64,000 nucleotides of DNA from Alcanivorax sp. (GTDB lineage Bacteria > Pseudomonadota > Gammaproteobacteria > Pseudomonadales > Alcanivoracaceae), in contig NZ_CP080267.1 in the NCBI RefSeq assembly GCF_019431375.1, positions 1,054,001-1,118,000 on the forward strand, in the 5' to 3' direction. Both the position numbers and the translations under genes were made by a program. Below the pieces are notes generated by a model that did not search any database, was not told the DNA's origin, and saw only the letters and a list, made by a program, of their open reading frames with translations. This document shows, one piece after another, positions 8,331 through 18,362 of the stretch. How positions within the stretch are numbered: position 1 is the first letter of the stretch; every line of letters starts with the position of its first letter.

Positions 8331-9317
8331 ATGGCCATGCCAATGGCATTTGTGAGTGGGGCCCGGGGATTTCTCGGGGGACACATCGTCGACCAGTTGC
8401 TGGCAAAAGGCTGGGACGTCACTGCAGTCATCCGGCCACGCAGTGATGCCGCTGCGCTGCAAGCGAAAGGCGTTCAGGTAGTACAGGCTCCGCTGGACAA
8501 TGCCACCGAGCTGACCCTGGTGATGCCGGCAGCACCGGATGCCGTCTTCCACGTAGCCGGCAATACCAGCCTGTGGCGGCGCGGCAACGCACAACAGTAC
8601 CGGGATAACGTACTGGGCACCCGGGCCATGGTCAGCGCGTCGCTGAAAAACGTGGCGGGCCGGTTTGTACATACCTCCTCGATTTCCGCCTGGGGCATTC
8701 AGGACAACCCCATCAATGAACAGACCCCCTCCAACGCGGCCAACGACTGGATCGGTTATAACCGCAGCAAGTATCTGGCCGAACAAGAGGTGGAAGACGG
8801 TATCCGCCAGGGGCTGGACGCTGTCATCCTGAATCCCTGCGGTATTATTGGCGCCGGCGACACACACAATTGGTCACAGATGATCAAGCTGATTCAGGAC
8901 GGCAAGCTTCCGGGCGTCCCACCGGGCGGGGGGAATTTCTGTGCCGTTGAAGAGGTGGCCAAAGCCCACCTGTCAGCCCTGGAACACGGCCAGTGCGGTG
9001 AGCGCTATATCCTTGCCGGGGTGGAAGCCAGCTTCCTGGAACTGGTGCAGACCATTGCCGGGCAACTCGGTAAAAAAGCGCCAACACGCACCGTACCTCC
9101 GGCAGTATTGAAACTGGCCGGCCAGCTATATCCCATTGGCAGCCTGTTTACCGGCAACGAACCCCGTCTGACACCGGAAAAAGTGGCACTGGTCACCAGC
9201 CGGGTACATGCAGATGGCCGCAAGGCCGTGGAGGAACTGGGATTCAACGACCAGGTTCCGCTGGCCAGCATGGTCGCAAACTGTATTCACTGGATGATGC
9301 AGGAAAAACTGCTGTAG
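8331..9317 (+). CDS. NAD(P)-dependent epimerase/dehydratase (extended SDR)
   Basis: A 328-residue extended short-chain dehydrogenase related to dihydroflavonol reductase/3-beta-HSD-like proteins. It has the nucleotide-binding GARGFLGG near the N-terminus, a Ser in TSSISAWG, the catalytic YNRSK pair and the motif NPCGIIGAGD. The substrate is unknown; relatives reduce or epimerise sugar, sterol or hopanoid-type substrates. ACAGGAGC precedes the ATG, a good ribosome site. It is a stand-alone gene downstream of the tRNA. Confidence 0.85.
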   Translation: MAMPMAFVSGARGFLGGHIVDQLLAKGWDVTAVIRPRSDAAALQAKGVQVVQAPLDNATELTLVMPAAPDAVFHVAGNTSLWRRGNAQQYRDNVLGTRAMVSASLKNVAGRFVHTSSISAWGIQDNPINEQTPSNAANDWIGYNRSKYLAEQEVEDGIRQGLDAVILNPCGIIGAGDTHNWSQMIKLIQDGKLPGVPPGGGNFCAVEEVAKAHLSALEHGQCGERYILAGVEASFLELVQTIAGQLGKKAPTRTVPPAVLKLAGQLYPIGSLFTGNEPRLTPEKVALVTSRVHADGRKAVEELGFNDQVPLASMVANCIHWMMQEKLL

Positions 9318-9385
9318 GAACAAAGCGTAGATAACGCGGGGGGCGCCATGTAAGCATGGCTCCTACGGAAAAACTGATAGCAGCT

Positions 9386-10360
9386 TCACACCACCGCCCG
9401 ATATACCCGAAAGCGCGTGGTCTCCCCGGCCACCTGGACATGGGAAAAGGCATCATCCAGCCACTGGGCATAGGGCAGCTCACGGTTTGCCACCAGCCAC
9501 ATTTCCCCTTCCTTGTTCAGGTGACCCGGTGCCTCGGCGATCAGCCTGCGGGTAATATCCGTGGTGCGCTGACGGCGGTCGTGGAACGGCGGGTTGGTCA
9601 CGATCATGTCCACCCGGCCGGCAAGTGGGGAAAACAGATCGCCGCCTGTCACGCGGCCCTGCAACCCGTTGCGGGCCAGACTGGCAGTTGTCGCAGCGAC
9701 CGCACTGGCACTCACGTCCACCGCCTGCACCTTCCACCCCTGGCTGGCCAGGCTGGCACTGATCACACCGGCACCGCAGCCCATGTCGATCATGCTTCCC
9801 CGTCTGGGCAGGCGATGCTGTGCCATCAGATCCAGCAACAACCGGGTGCCCTCATCCAGGCGGCCGTGACTGAACACGCCCGGATAGCTGACAATCTCCA
9901 GATCGCCCACCGGAATCACCTCCCCCCAGGCTGCCAGGGTCTGGGTTTCCCCCGGCTGTAACCGGCCACTGTACAGTTTGCAATGGCGGGCACTATCCAC
10001 CAGCACAGCATCATCCACATGCGCCTGAAGATGTTTCAACGCGCCACGAATGCCCCCCTTGGCCGGTCCGATCAACCACAACTCCACCGGCTGGCTGATT
10101 TCGCCGGCCAGCCAGTTAAGCAGAAAGCGTAAACGCTCAATGGATTTGGGCAAGGGCAGAACCAGCAGATCCACCTCCGGGGGTACCGTCGGTGCCGCCG
10201 CCCACTGCTGGGCCCCTACGGTGAAATCATCCGCATGCAAATGCACTTGGGCATCCGCATCCAGGCTTTTCAACGCCGGGTCATTGGCATCCACCACCAA
10301 TACCTGACGGCCCGACAGGGCGCCTGCCTGGCGCAGTAATAACTGTGTCGTATTTTCCAT
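9386..10360 (-). CDS. rsmC: 16S rRNA (guanine-1207-N2)-methyltransferase RsmC
   Basis: S-adenosylmethionine-dependent methylase of G1207 in 16S rRNA. The 324-residue protein has the two-half RsmC layout: a degenerate N-terminal methyltransferase-like domain (about 1-155) and a catalytic C-terminal domain with MIDMGCGAGVIS (SAM motif I) and the target-base motif NPPFHD. Length fits the family (about 340). It is monocistronic, divergent from slt, with about 180 bp between the two. Confidence 0.9.
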   Translation of the reverse strand: MENTTQLLLRQAGALSGRQVLVVDANDPALKSLDADAQVHLHADDFTVGAQQWAAAPTVPPEVDLLVLPLPKSIERLRFLLNWLAGEISQPVELWLIGPAKGGIRGALKHLQAHVDDAVLVDSARHCKLYSGRLQPGETQTLAAWGEVIPVGDLEIVSYPGVFSHGRLDEGTRLLLDLMAQHRLPRRGSMIDMGCGAGVISASLASQGWKVQAVDVSASAVAATTASLARNGLQGRVTGGDLFSPLAGRVDMIVTNPPFHDRRQRTTDITRRLIAEAPGHLNKEGEMWLVANRELPYAQWLDDAFSHVQVAGETTRFRVYRAVV

Positions 10361-10542
10361 AGCAGCGAGCTCGAACCGGCGGAGTAAAGTGCGGCGCAGT
10401 ATAGAGCAGCATACCTTTGCATGTCAGTTGTAACGCGCTCTCACCCTTTGGCATTAGGCTTCAAGTTTTACACATTCACCACGCCAAAGAACCAACCGCA
10501 CCGGTAGAATCATGAGATTGACCCGACGATGTGGAGGCTCAA

Positions 10543-12483
10543 ATGGTTAGCGCTGCACCCTGCATTCGCGCTGTAGTACTGTTTAGCTGTTGTCTGTTTT
10601 CTTCGTTGGTGGTCGCCGCTACGGATAGCGGCGTCTTCCGCCAGGCACTGGACGCAGCACGCAATGATGACTGGAATACCCTGAACCGGCTGGAAAAGCA
10701 GCTTGGCGACGATCACCCCCTGCAAGCCTATCTGGATTTTCATCGGCTGCGGGCGGCATTGCCGGACCTGGCCCCTGACAGGATCAACGGCTACGCCCAG
10801 CGCTACCCGGATTCCCCGCTGCCTAACGATATTCGCCAGCTGGCCACCGTGGCCTATGGCAAGGCGAAAAAATGGGATGCCCTGCTGGCCATCATCAGCG
10901 ATGAACCCTCTGCCACTGTGCGCCAGTGCTACTACTACCAAGCCAAATTGGCCAAAGGTGACGACAGTGCCCTGCAAGCCGCTGCCGACATCTGGGCCAG
11001 CGGCCAGTCACGCCCCAATCAGTGCGATCCGCTGTTTGATCAGGCCCAGGCCCGAGGCGTCATTGATGATGCTGCAATCTGGGAAAGGCAACTTCTGGCC
11101 TTCAAAGCCAACAGCTATGGCCTGGTTCGCTACCTGGCCGGGAAACTTGAGGGCACGGATTACGAAACCGCCAGTGACTGGCTGAAAACCCTCTACCGTC
11201 ATCCCGACAAGGTGGACAACCTGCCCACCAACATCAAACCGGAACAGCGTCAGCAACTGCTGGCCGCCGCTATCCATCGCTGGGCCTACAAGGACACGGT
11301 AGACGCCCGCCAATGGTTCGATGATCACAGTCGCCGTCACGGTCTTCGCGATGACGACATGCGAGAAGAAGCCGGACGTCGCATTGCCTGGTATTCCACC
11401 ATTCGCGGTATCGAGGAAAACCGCCAATGGCTGGACAACTGGCTGACCGCCAATCCGGATACGGAGCTGCTGGACCAGCGAGCGCGGCGCACCATTATCG
11501 AACAGGACTGGAGCAGCGCAGAACAGTGGATTACCCGCTTGCCAGAGAGCGAACAGCAGGATTCCCGCTGGCTCTACTGGCGTGCCCGGGCACTGGAGGA
11601 GCTTGACCAGCCTGACCTGGCCCGCACCCTCTACAAGCAAGCGGCCAGGCAGAGAAACTTTTTTGCCTTTATGGCCGCCGATCGGCTGGGCGAACCCTAC
11701 CACTTCGCCAATGCAAAGGTTCAAACTGCTGCGGATTTCACACCGCCACCAGCTATTAACCGTGTTCGCCTGTTGCGCGAGCTGGACGAGGATTATGCGG
11801 CCCGCCAGGAATGGCTGTGGCTGATGTGGCACAACGATGATGCCAACGTCCGCCAGCTTGCCCAGCATGCGCTGGAGCAGCATTGGTACGATCTGGCCGT
11901 ACAGGCATCCATCCAGGCCAAGGCCTGGGATGTGCTGGCCTGGCGTTTCCCGCCTGCCTACCAGACCGAGTTTGAGCAGCAAGCAGAAAAGCATGATCTG
12001 GATCCCTGGCTGGCCATGGCCGTGGCCCGGCGGGAAAGCGCCTTCAATCCCCAGGCTCGCTCCCCGGTGGGCGCCATGGGGCTGATGCAACTAATGCCTG
12101 GTACCGCCCGCAAGGTTGCCAAAGACGCCAACCTGGGCCGCCCCAGCCGAAAAACCTTGCAGAATGCCGAGTTGAACATCCAGTTGGGCAGTCGCTACCT
12201 GGCGGAGCTGCTGGACGAGTTCAAGGGTAACCGGGTACTGGCCCTGGCCGCCTATAACGCAGGGCCGCATCGGGTGAATAACTGGCTGGGGCAAGAGGAC
12301 GAGGCGGTACCCGCGGATGTCTGGATCGAATCCATTCCCTTCCGGGAAACCCGCGATTATGTGCAGGCCGTGCTTACCTACCGGGCCCTGTTTGTGGGGC
12401 TGCACGACAACCAGGCACGCACCTCACAACTGCTCACCGAAAAGGAAAGCCAGGATCTGTATTCGGTATCGATGCTGGATTGA
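10543..12483 (+). CDS. slt: Soluble lytic murein transglycosylase (Slt70-like)
   Basis: Periplasmic enzyme that cleaves peptidoglycan glycan strands to 1,6-anhydromuropeptides. The 646-residue protein has a signal peptide (about 1-25, ending near VVAA), a long superhelical U/L domain (about 30-450) and a C-terminal SLT catalytic domain with the Glu in ARRESAFNP, then GAMGLMQLMPGTA and ALAAYNAGPHRV. The ATG at 10543 is preceded by GGAGG at proper spacing; a GTG four codons earlier is less likely. Length matches E. coli Slt70. Confidence 0.94.
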   Translation: MVSAAPCIRAVVLFSCCLFSSLVVAATDSGVFRQALDAARNDDWNTLNRLEKQLGDDHPLQAYLDFHRLRAALPDLAPDRINGYAQRYPDSPLPNDIRQLATVAYGKAKKWDALLAIISDEPSATVRQCYYYQAKLAKGDDSALQAAADIWASGQSRPNQCDPLFDQAQARGVIDDAAIWERQLLAFKANSYGLVRYLAGKLEGTDYETASDWLKTLYRHPDKVDNLPTNIKPEQRQQLLAAAIHRWAYKDTVDARQWFDDHSRRHGLRDDDMREEAGRRIAWYSTIRGIEENRQWLDNWLTANPDTELLDQRARRTIIEQDWSSAEQWITRLPESEQQDSRWLYWRARALEELDQPDLARTLYKQAARQRNFFAFMAADRLGEPYHFANAKVQTAADFTPPPAINRVRLLRELDEDYAARQEWLWLMWHNDDANVRQLAQHALEQHWYDLAVQASIQAKAWDVLAWRFPPAYQTEFEQQAEKHDLDPWLAMAVARRESAFNPQARSPVGAMGLMQLMPGTARKVAKDANLGRPSRKTLQNAELNIQLGSRYLAELLDEFKGNRVLALAAYNAGPHRVNNWLGQEDEAVPADVWIESIPFRETRDYVQAVLTYRALFVGLHDNQARTSQLLTEKESQDLYSVSMLD

Positions 12484-12491
12484 AAGGATAC

Positions 12492-12576
12492 GAGCTTCTA
12501 GTAATAGAACCCGTTGGGTTTGACTAGCAGCTAGAAGCTAGAAGCTAGTAGCTAGTAGCTTCTAGCTAGTAGCTAT
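12492..12576. repeat. CTAG-rich tandem hairpin repeat
   Basis: A run of 7-base units of the form AGCTAGA/AGCTAGT, with an inverted counterpart (AGCTTCTAG) on both sides, fills the gap between slt and the convergent spermidine-synthase-like gene. CTAG occurs about nine times in 85 bases, although it is normally one of the rarest tetranucleotides in such genomes. The unit can fold into several alternative hairpins, possibly serving as a transcription end for both genes. Confidence 0.75.
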
Positions 12577-12577
12577 C

Positions 12578-13324
12578 TTAATCCAACTGCCGGATGTGAT
12601 AGTCCAGCCGGGCCCTGGCGTCGCGGGTGGTGAGGGGAGCGGTGGCGTCCACCCTTCTGCGCAGATGGATACTGCGGGCCGGTTCCCGGGTAAAGGCGAT
12701 GATCGCATTGTGGCAGTCACTGCATGACAACCGGAAACGGCTGCTGTAACCGACCATGGCCTCATCCGCGGCCGCCGGGCTTTCCCGGTATTCCTTCCAG
12801 TCACCAAAGTTCATCACCAGGGTACCGCTGGCCGTCAGATTGTCCGCCAGGCATTGCAGCCACGGCTTGTCCGCCGCCACCGCCCGACTGACCTGCTCAT
12901 TGCTGGGGGCAAACAAATCTTCGATGATCAGGTCAAACGGCTCCCCCCGATACGCCCGCAGCCATGCCTGGGCATCGCCCTCATGGGTCTCTACACCGAA
13001 GGCCTCCATACCGAACACCTCCCGCGCCACTTGCAAATGTGCAGGGTCCAGCTCTACCGCAACCAGGGTATCCGGGTTCAGTAATTGGCGGATCGGCGGG
13101 ATCAGCGAACCGCCCCCCAGACCCAACACCAGCACCCGGCGGAACCGGGAGGGCTCATGCAGCAGGGCCGGCAGCCAGAGCAGATCCCAGACACTGCCGG
13201 TGAGCAAACGCTTGGGGTGAAACTCGGAGTGTTGCACGCCATTGGCATAGAGCCGCAGGGTTCGGCCAGCACGGCGCACTTCGTAATGCACCCCCTGCAG
13301 CTCGGTTTTCCAGATTAATGCCAC
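12578..13324 (-). CDS. Spermidine synthase-like methyltransferase-fold protein
   Basis: A 248-residue Rossmann-fold protein of the spermidine synthase superfamily. It shows RVLVLGLGGGSLIP (motif I), VAVELDPAHLQVA (acidic ribose-binding residue) and FDLIIEDLFAPSN at the place of the catalytic Asp region. The polyamine-binding residues are not clearly conserved, so it may not make spermidine; many such relatives have unknown function. It starts 2 bp after the end of the DUF748 gene, so the two are co-transcribed with this gene second. Confidence 0.75.
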   Translation of the reverse strand: MALIWKTELQGVHYEVRRAGRTLRLYANGVQHSEFHPKRLLTGSVWDLLWLPALLHEPSRFRRVLVLGLGGGSLIPPIRQLLNPDTLVAVELDPAHLQVAREVFGMEAFGVETHEGDAQAWLRAYRGEPFDLIIEDLFAPSNEQVSRAVAADKPWLQCLADNLTASGTLVMNFGDWKEYRESPAAADEAMVGYSSRFRLSCSDCHNAIIAFTREPARSIHLRRRVDATAPLTTRDARARLDYHIRQLD

Positions 13325-13326
13325 AC

Positions 13327-16266
13327 TTACTTTTCCAGGGTCAGGGTCAGGCCAGCCACGTTGCCATCGACGTTGGTTTCGTTCAGGAACACCCGATTCT
13401 GTTCAATACCCAGCGTCTGCACCAGCGCCGCTTTGGCATTTTCACCACGCAGACGTGCCAGCTCGGTAAGCTGTGCCCGGTCCAGGCCCTTGGCGCCGGT
13501 TGACAGCATGGACTCCCAGGCCGCCCTGGCCAGCAACGTTTCACGCTGTTCATCGTCCTCGGGAAGCGGATTGCTTACCAGGCTTTCAACGTCCCGGTCA
13601 GTGCTGGACTCATAACGTCGAATCAATTTGCGGCGCCACTTCTTCTCCTGCAAGGCGTTATCGATACCCAGCCAATCCTCATCTGCCACCTCACGGCCGA
13701 TGGCCTGCGCGGCCAGGGCGGTGCGATCCTCGGCGTTGGTGGTACCGATCAGGCCCACCCGCAGCTGCGGACGCTCATTAAGTACCTTGGCAAGCGCATC
13801 CAGAGCTGAGGCGGTGTCCGGTTGAATCTCTGCTTCCCCCGGCGAAAACGCGATGTTCTCCAGATTTTTACCGCCAGCCAGCGCTGACAGTACGGAAAAC
13901 GGTGCCGTGGCCGCCTTCACCACAATATTGCTCAACACCTTGAGCACCATGCCCCCAACACTGAAACTCGGATCATCCAGATTACCGGCCATATTAACCG
14001 GCAGGGTAATTTCACCGGACCGGTTGCGCAGCACTGAGAGCCCCAGTTTGACTGGCGCCTTCACCGCCTGCTCGCTGGGAACCTTTTCGCCCAGATAAAA
14101 TTCATTGGCAAGAATATCCGTGTCACTACTGAGCTGGTTTTTCTCAATGGATACCCCCGTGGTCACGCCAAGCTGGCCTTTTTCCACCTTGTAACCAAGA
14201 TATTGGCCTGTGTAGGGAGTCAGCCCGGTCATCTCATAGTTTTTCAGGGACACTTTCAGGTCCGTGAAGAGCGGCTCCGCTGTCAGCGAGCCTTTGACAC
14301 TCAGCGGCGCATAGCGATCTACCTGAGCATTGAGATCGATGGTGGCCCGCCGACCCGGTCGGGTATCGAGGTTTCGCAGATTCCCGGAAAGCTGGTAAAG
14401 CCCTATCCGGAAATTCGGGCTGAGCGACAGATCTTCATGGCGGATCTGGCTGCCCACCAGGCGCACCCGATCCACTGTCACCTGCCAGGGTTCACTCTGC
14501 CCCTGCTCACTGACGCTGCGGCTACCCCCTGTTTCCCCGGAAGACATACCCGCCTGAATGCGTGTCGCCACATCCCGGCCCTGGGCATCCACCCGGTTGG
14601 CCAGATCCATACCCGTCAGCCCCACTTCGCCGATACGCACAGTTTGCTCAGCAGTGGTCAGTGACAGGTCCGTAACGCTGCCTTGATTGATCTTCAGCAG
14701 GGGTTCACCGTTCTCCAGCAGACTGAAATTTTCCAGAGAGGCGTTGGCGCTTGCCGTCACATCCGCATTCTCGCCTTTCACACTGGCTCTGCTATCCAGC
14801 GACAGCACGCCGCTGGCCAGTGCCAGCGGGGCCTCACGCTCCAACCAGGGCGAGAAGGGAGCCAGCGGCAATCCTTTCAGCCCAGCCTGGGCCTCAATAC
14901 TGAAAGGGGTAAGATTGCCCTCACCGGAATGAGTCAGGGTACCGCTCTGCTGGATCTTGCTGCTGCCTTCCCAGGTGAAGGTAGCAGGCTCGCCAATAAT
15001 CAGGTTTTTCAGGGTCAGTTGACCGTCCGAAAGGGTCAAGGTCTGAGCAGGTTGCAGGGTACGGTCGGTAAAGCGCAGTCCACTGCCGTCCACTTGCAGA
15101 GTATCCAGGCGCACAATCCAGTCAGCCTTGCCTTCCTGAACCTTCTGGGCCGCCTGCTCGGCCTTTTCCTTTACTTCCTCCACCCGTTCTTCAGCGGCTT
15201 CCCTGTCCGCCGGCAGAAACAGGGTTGCCAGATCGATCCCTTCTTCATTCAATACCAGTCCCACACTAGGATCCGTGACCGTCACCCTGGGGATTGTCAC
15301 TTCCTGGGCCAGGGAATCCAGCGCCACTCCTTCAACACGGACTTGCGGCAGTGACACGCTGGGAGAGTCTTCACCAGGCTTGAGCAGCTGAAGCTGTCGT
15401 AATACCACCTGGCCATTGCTGAGCACCACCTTCGGTTGCGGCTGGGCATCAAAGTGATAGGCAGTTTCCACATCCAGTTCACCTGACGGCACAGTAAAGC
15501 GCACTTCATTTTTGAGCAGCCGTGCCAGCGGCACCAGGTCTACCTTTTCCACACTCAAATGGCCCTGGGCGATAAAGGGGGTGAACTCGAAATTGCCCTG
15601 CCAATCCAGTACACCACCGTCCGGCCCTTCCAGACGAATCGCGTAGTCATTGCTGTTTTCGTCCTTACCCTTGGTGGAGAAGTTGCTCACCGTGAAAGCC
15701 AGTGGCAGTACCAATTTTTCCGGCTCATCGCCGGTGGCCTCGGTAAACCGCAAATCGCCGTTAGTGAGGCTAAGGCTGGCAATGGAAATGGCCGGCAACC
15801 CAGGCTCTTCCTGCTCCGGTTCGGGGGCCTCTTCTTCCGGGGCCTTGGCAAGCTGCTCCTGAATATGGGCCAATACATCATCAAAGCTGAAAGCATTACC
15901 CGGGTTCCGCTGGGCACGCACCGTCAAGGCATCGAGCATGACTTCATCAAAATGCCAGCTCCAGCGGAACAGGGAAGACAACTGGAAATTCACATACAGC
16001 TGGTTGAAACCGAGCAGTTCCTCGGTCTGGTCATCCTGGATGGAAAACCCGTTTACCGTGGCGCTAAGCACCAGGGGATTGATCTTTACCTCATCAATGA
16101 TGACTTGCCGGCCGGTCAGGTCAGCCAGTGCCTGGCGAGCGTTATCCCTCACCAGCCCCGGCGCCAGAAAAAAGCCCAGCAACACATAAAGCAGATAAAG
16201 GCTGGCCAGAATAATCAGGGTTTTCATTTTCCAACTACTGCTTTTCCAGGCCTGTAACACCTTCAC
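13327..16266 (-). CDS. DUF748 (AsmA-like) giant membrane-anchored protein
   Basis: A 979-residue protein with one N-terminal transmembrane helix (about 15-37, TLIILASLYLLYVLLGFFL) and a long periplasmic beta-rich body. The body carries repeated AsmA/DUF748 signatures such as VKINPLVLSATVNGFSI and SLKNYEMTGLTPYTGQYLGY, plus a Glu/Pro-rich linker (about 140-155). The C-terminus resembles an OmpA-like stretch (FSPGEAEIQPDTASALDALAKVLNERP). AsmA-like proteins are thought to bridge the periplasm and move lipids. It is the first gene of a two-gene operon. Confidence 0.82.
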   Translation of the reverse strand: MKVLQAWKSSSWKMKTLIILASLYLLYVLLGFFLAPGLVRDNARQALADLTGRQVIIDEVKINPLVLSATVNGFSIQDDQTEELLGFNQLYVNFQLSSLFRWSWHFDEVMLDALTVRAQRNPGNAFSFDDVLAHIQEQLAKAPEEEAPEPEQEEPGLPAISIASLSLTNGDLRFTEATGDEPEKLVLPLAFTVSNFSTKGKDENSNDYAIRLEGPDGGVLDWQGNFEFTPFIAQGHLSVEKVDLVPLARLLKNEVRFTVPSGELDVETAYHFDAQPQPKVVLSNGQVVLRQLQLLKPGEDSPSVSLPQVRVEGVALDSLAQEVTIPRVTVTDPSVGLVLNEEGIDLATLFLPADREAAEERVEEVKEKAEQAAQKVQEGKADWIVRLDTLQVDGSGLRFTDRTLQPAQTLTLSDGQLTLKNLIIGEPATFTWEGSSKIQQSGTLTHSGEGNLTPFSIEAQAGLKGLPLAPFSPWLEREAPLALASGVLSLDSRASVKGENADVTASANASLENFSLLENGEPLLKINQGSVTDLSLTTAEQTVRIGEVGLTGMDLANRVDAQGRDVATRIQAGMSSGETGGSRSVSEQGQSEPWQVTVDRVRLVGSQIRHEDLSLSPNFRIGLYQLSGNLRNLDTRPGRRATIDLNAQVDRYAPLSVKGSLTAEPLFTDLKVSLKNYEMTGLTPYTGQYLGYKVEKGQLGVTTGVSIEKNQLSSDTDILANEFYLGEKVPSEQAVKAPVKLGLSVLRNRSGEITLPVNMAGNLDDPSFSVGGMVLKVLSNIVVKAATAPFSVLSALAGGKNLENIAFSPGEAEIQPDTASALDALAKVLNERPQLRVGLIGTTNAEDRTALAAQAIGREVADEDWLGIDNALQEKKWRRKLIRRYESSTDRDVESLVSNPLPEDDEQRETLLARAAWESMLSTGAKGLDRAQLTELARLRGENAKAALVQTLGIEQNRVFLNETNVDGNVAGLTLTLEK

Positions 16267-16396
16267 TTTTGTCTCCTTTCAAGACACCACGATTTTGACG
16301 CCATGGTAGCAGTTGCGCGCCCCACTGGCGCCCCAAACCCATTGCGCCGCCTGGGCGGCTGTGGAAAATGGGCGCATCTTGCACAGGAGTCCTGCC

Positions 16397-16870
16397 ATGA
16401 GCGACAACTACCTTCTGAACATGTACGAAAAAGCCCTGAAGCTGCCCGCCGGTCGCAAGCTGTTTTCCATGGTGTTCAGCCGCAAAGCCCCCTATTTTGC
16501 CACTATTACCCCGACCATCACCGAACTTCGCCCCAATTTTTGTGAGGTAAAGTTCAAGAAACGTAAAAGCGTGGAAAACCACATCCAGACAGTGCACGTG
16601 ATCGCCATCTGCAATGCACTGGAATGTGCCATGGGCGCCATGGCGGAATCCTCTGTACCCAAGCACCTTCGCTGGATTCCCAAAGGCATGGATGTGAACT
16701 ACACGGCCAAGGCCACCAGCGATATTACTGCCACCGCCGAAGCCAATCCGGAAGACTGGAAACCCGGCAACCTGCCCGTTACCGTCAAGGCCATGCGCGA
16801 CGACGGCACAGTGGTCGTGGAAGGCACCATTAATCTGTGGATCAGTGAGAAGCCTGGTAAAAACAGTTAA
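16397..16870 (+). CDS. DUF4442 hotdog-fold (thioesterase-like) protein
   Basis: A 157-residue protein of the DUF4442 family, which has the hotdog fold of acyl-CoA thioesterases. Visible marks are the beta-strand pair ATITPTITELRPNFCEVKFKK (split here by eye), HVIAICNALECAMGAM where active-site helices sit, and the end TVVVEGTINLWIS. Acyl-CoA or acyl-carrier substrates are an inference. The ATG at 16397 follows CAGGAGTCCTGCC, a good ribosome site; the open frame upstream is ignored. A terminator follows. Confidence 0.8.
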   Translation: MSDNYLLNMYEKALKLPAGRKLFSMVFSRKAPYFATITPTITELRPNFCEVKFKKRKSVENHIQTVHVIAICNALECAMGAMAESSVPKHLRWIPKGMDVNYTAKATSDITATAEANPEDWKPGNLPVTVKAMRDDGTVVVEGTINLWISEKPGKNS

Positions 16871-16921
16871 CAGTGAATAGTTAACAGTTCGCGAGCCAGT
16901 CCCGTGTTCGCCTCACACTAT

Positions 16922-16956
16922 GAAGCCGCGTCCAGCCGTTTGGGCGCGGCTTCTTT
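16922..16956 (+). terminator. Rho-independent terminator
   Basis: A GAAGCCGCG / CGCGGCTTC 9-bp stem followed by TTT, about 50 bp after the DUF4442 gene. Short GTTAACAGT direct repeats lie between the stop codon and the stem. Confidence 0.75.
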
Positions 16957-17039
16957 GGTTCTGGACCCACGGAGCTCTGACAGCCCTCCCCCACTGGCAA
17001 AGATGACGCTACACTGTCACCGGGAAAAGGGGGAACCAC

Positions 17040-18362
17040 ATGCTTATCGTACCCGTCGGTGACAAGGAAGCGCGCCGCACCACGCCCTGGATCTGTATTC
17101 TGCTGATCCTGGTCAATATTATCGTCTATGCTTGGACGACCCACCGTGACCTGCAACGGGGCGACCCGCTGACACCCGAACAGGCCGATCTGCTGGCAGG
17201 GTATGAAGCAGATATCCTCTTGCAGTGGCTATCACACCAGGACAGCAGGACCTATTCCGACGCCGTGGCCATGAACGACCAGGGCGCGAATTTCATGATG
17301 GCCTACGGCTGGTACGATCAGGCCTTTACTCAGCATGTTCACCAGCACTGGCAACAACACCCTCCCAGTCACCAGTGGCGACAACTGCGCAATGAGCTGG
17401 AAACCTGGCTCAATCAACAGTCAACCATTCGCTGGGGCCTGATTCCCAATGACCCCGGGCTGACCACCCTGCTCACTTCCCAGTTCATGCATGGTGACTG
17501 GTTCCATCTACTGGGCAACATGCTGTTCCTGATCATGTTCGGCATTGCCATGGAACGCCATTGGGGCGCCCGCCGTTTCCTGCCTGCTTATCTGCTTTGC
17601 GGCATAGGCGCCGGCCTGCTGTTTATCGCATCCGATCCAGACAGTGGCATCCCCCTGGTAGGAGCATCCGGCGCCATTTCCGGTCTGATGGGGCTGTTTG
17701 CCGGCACGTTCCGACTGCGCAAGCTGGAGTTTTTCTACTCGCTTGGCTTTTTCTTCGGCAGCTTCCGGGCACCGGCGCTGGTGCTGTTTCCTGTATGGCT
17801 GGGCTGGGAGCTGATCCAGGCGGCGACCATGGACAGCAACGTGGCCTATATGGCCCATGCCGGCGGCCTGATAACCGGGCTGGCCCTGGCTTTCCTGCTT
17901 CCGCTGACAGGTCAGCCGAGCCAGCAGAAAGACACCTCGCAGGATACCAACCGCGACGACACCCAGGTGCCTGCAATCTGCCAGCAACTGGCGGAACAAT
18001 TACGCTTTAATGATGCCCAGTCCCGCTGCCGACAGTGGCTGAATAATCATCCCGGGAGCCGCCCGTTGTGGCTGTTTTTCCTGCTCATGGGCCAGCGGCA
18101 AAAACAACTGGATGCGGCCATGAAGGAAGCGGTAAAAACGTTAAGCGCCCACCAGAGCAACGATGCACTGCTCGGGTTGCTATGGCAGGAATACGAATTT
18201 CTGGGCGGTGATATCCGCGCCCTGCCCCCCGCCTACCAACTGCTGCTGGCCGAACTGGCCTGGCGCCAGAAGCGAAGCAAGCTGGTACGCGAGATTGTGC
18301 AGGATCTGGAGAAGAAACAGTGGCAACACCCTCGCCTGGAGCGGCTCAGCCAGCGGCTTTAA
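17040..18362 (+). CDS. Rhomboid-family intramembrane serine protease with C-terminal TPR-like tail
   Basis: A 440-residue membrane protease that cuts transmembrane substrates. A first helix (about 18-35) is followed by a soluble loop of about 115 residues, then the rhomboid core with GxSG nucleophile Ser210 (VGASGAISG) and the partner His273 (YMAHAGG). About 140 residues after the core form a helical, TPR-like cytoplasmic domain. GGGGG precedes the ATG. Its last 17 bp overlap the end of the convergent zinc-ribbon/TPR gene. Catalytic residues are present, so it is probably active. Confidence 0.87.
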   Translation: MLIVPVGDKEARRTTPWICILLILVNIIVYAWTTHRDLQRGDPLTPEQADLLAGYEADILLQWLSHQDSRTYSDAVAMNDQGANFMMAYGWYDQAFTQHVHQHWQQHPPSHQWRQLRNELETWLNQQSTIRWGLIPNDPGLTTLLTSQFMHGDWFHLLGNMLFLIMFGIAMERHWGARRFLPAYLLCGIGAGLLFIASDPDSGIPLVGASGAISGLMGLFAGTFRLRKLEFFYSLGFFFGSFRAPALVLFPVWLGWELIQAATMDSNVAYMAHAGGLITGLALAFLLPLTGQPSQQKDTSQDTNRDDTQVPAICQQLAEQLRFNDAQSRCRQWLNNHPGSRPLWLFFLLMGQRQKQLDAAMKEAVKTLSAHQSNDALLGLLWQEYEFLGGDIRALPPAYQLLLAELAWRQKRSKLVREIVQDLEKKQWQHPRLERLSQRL

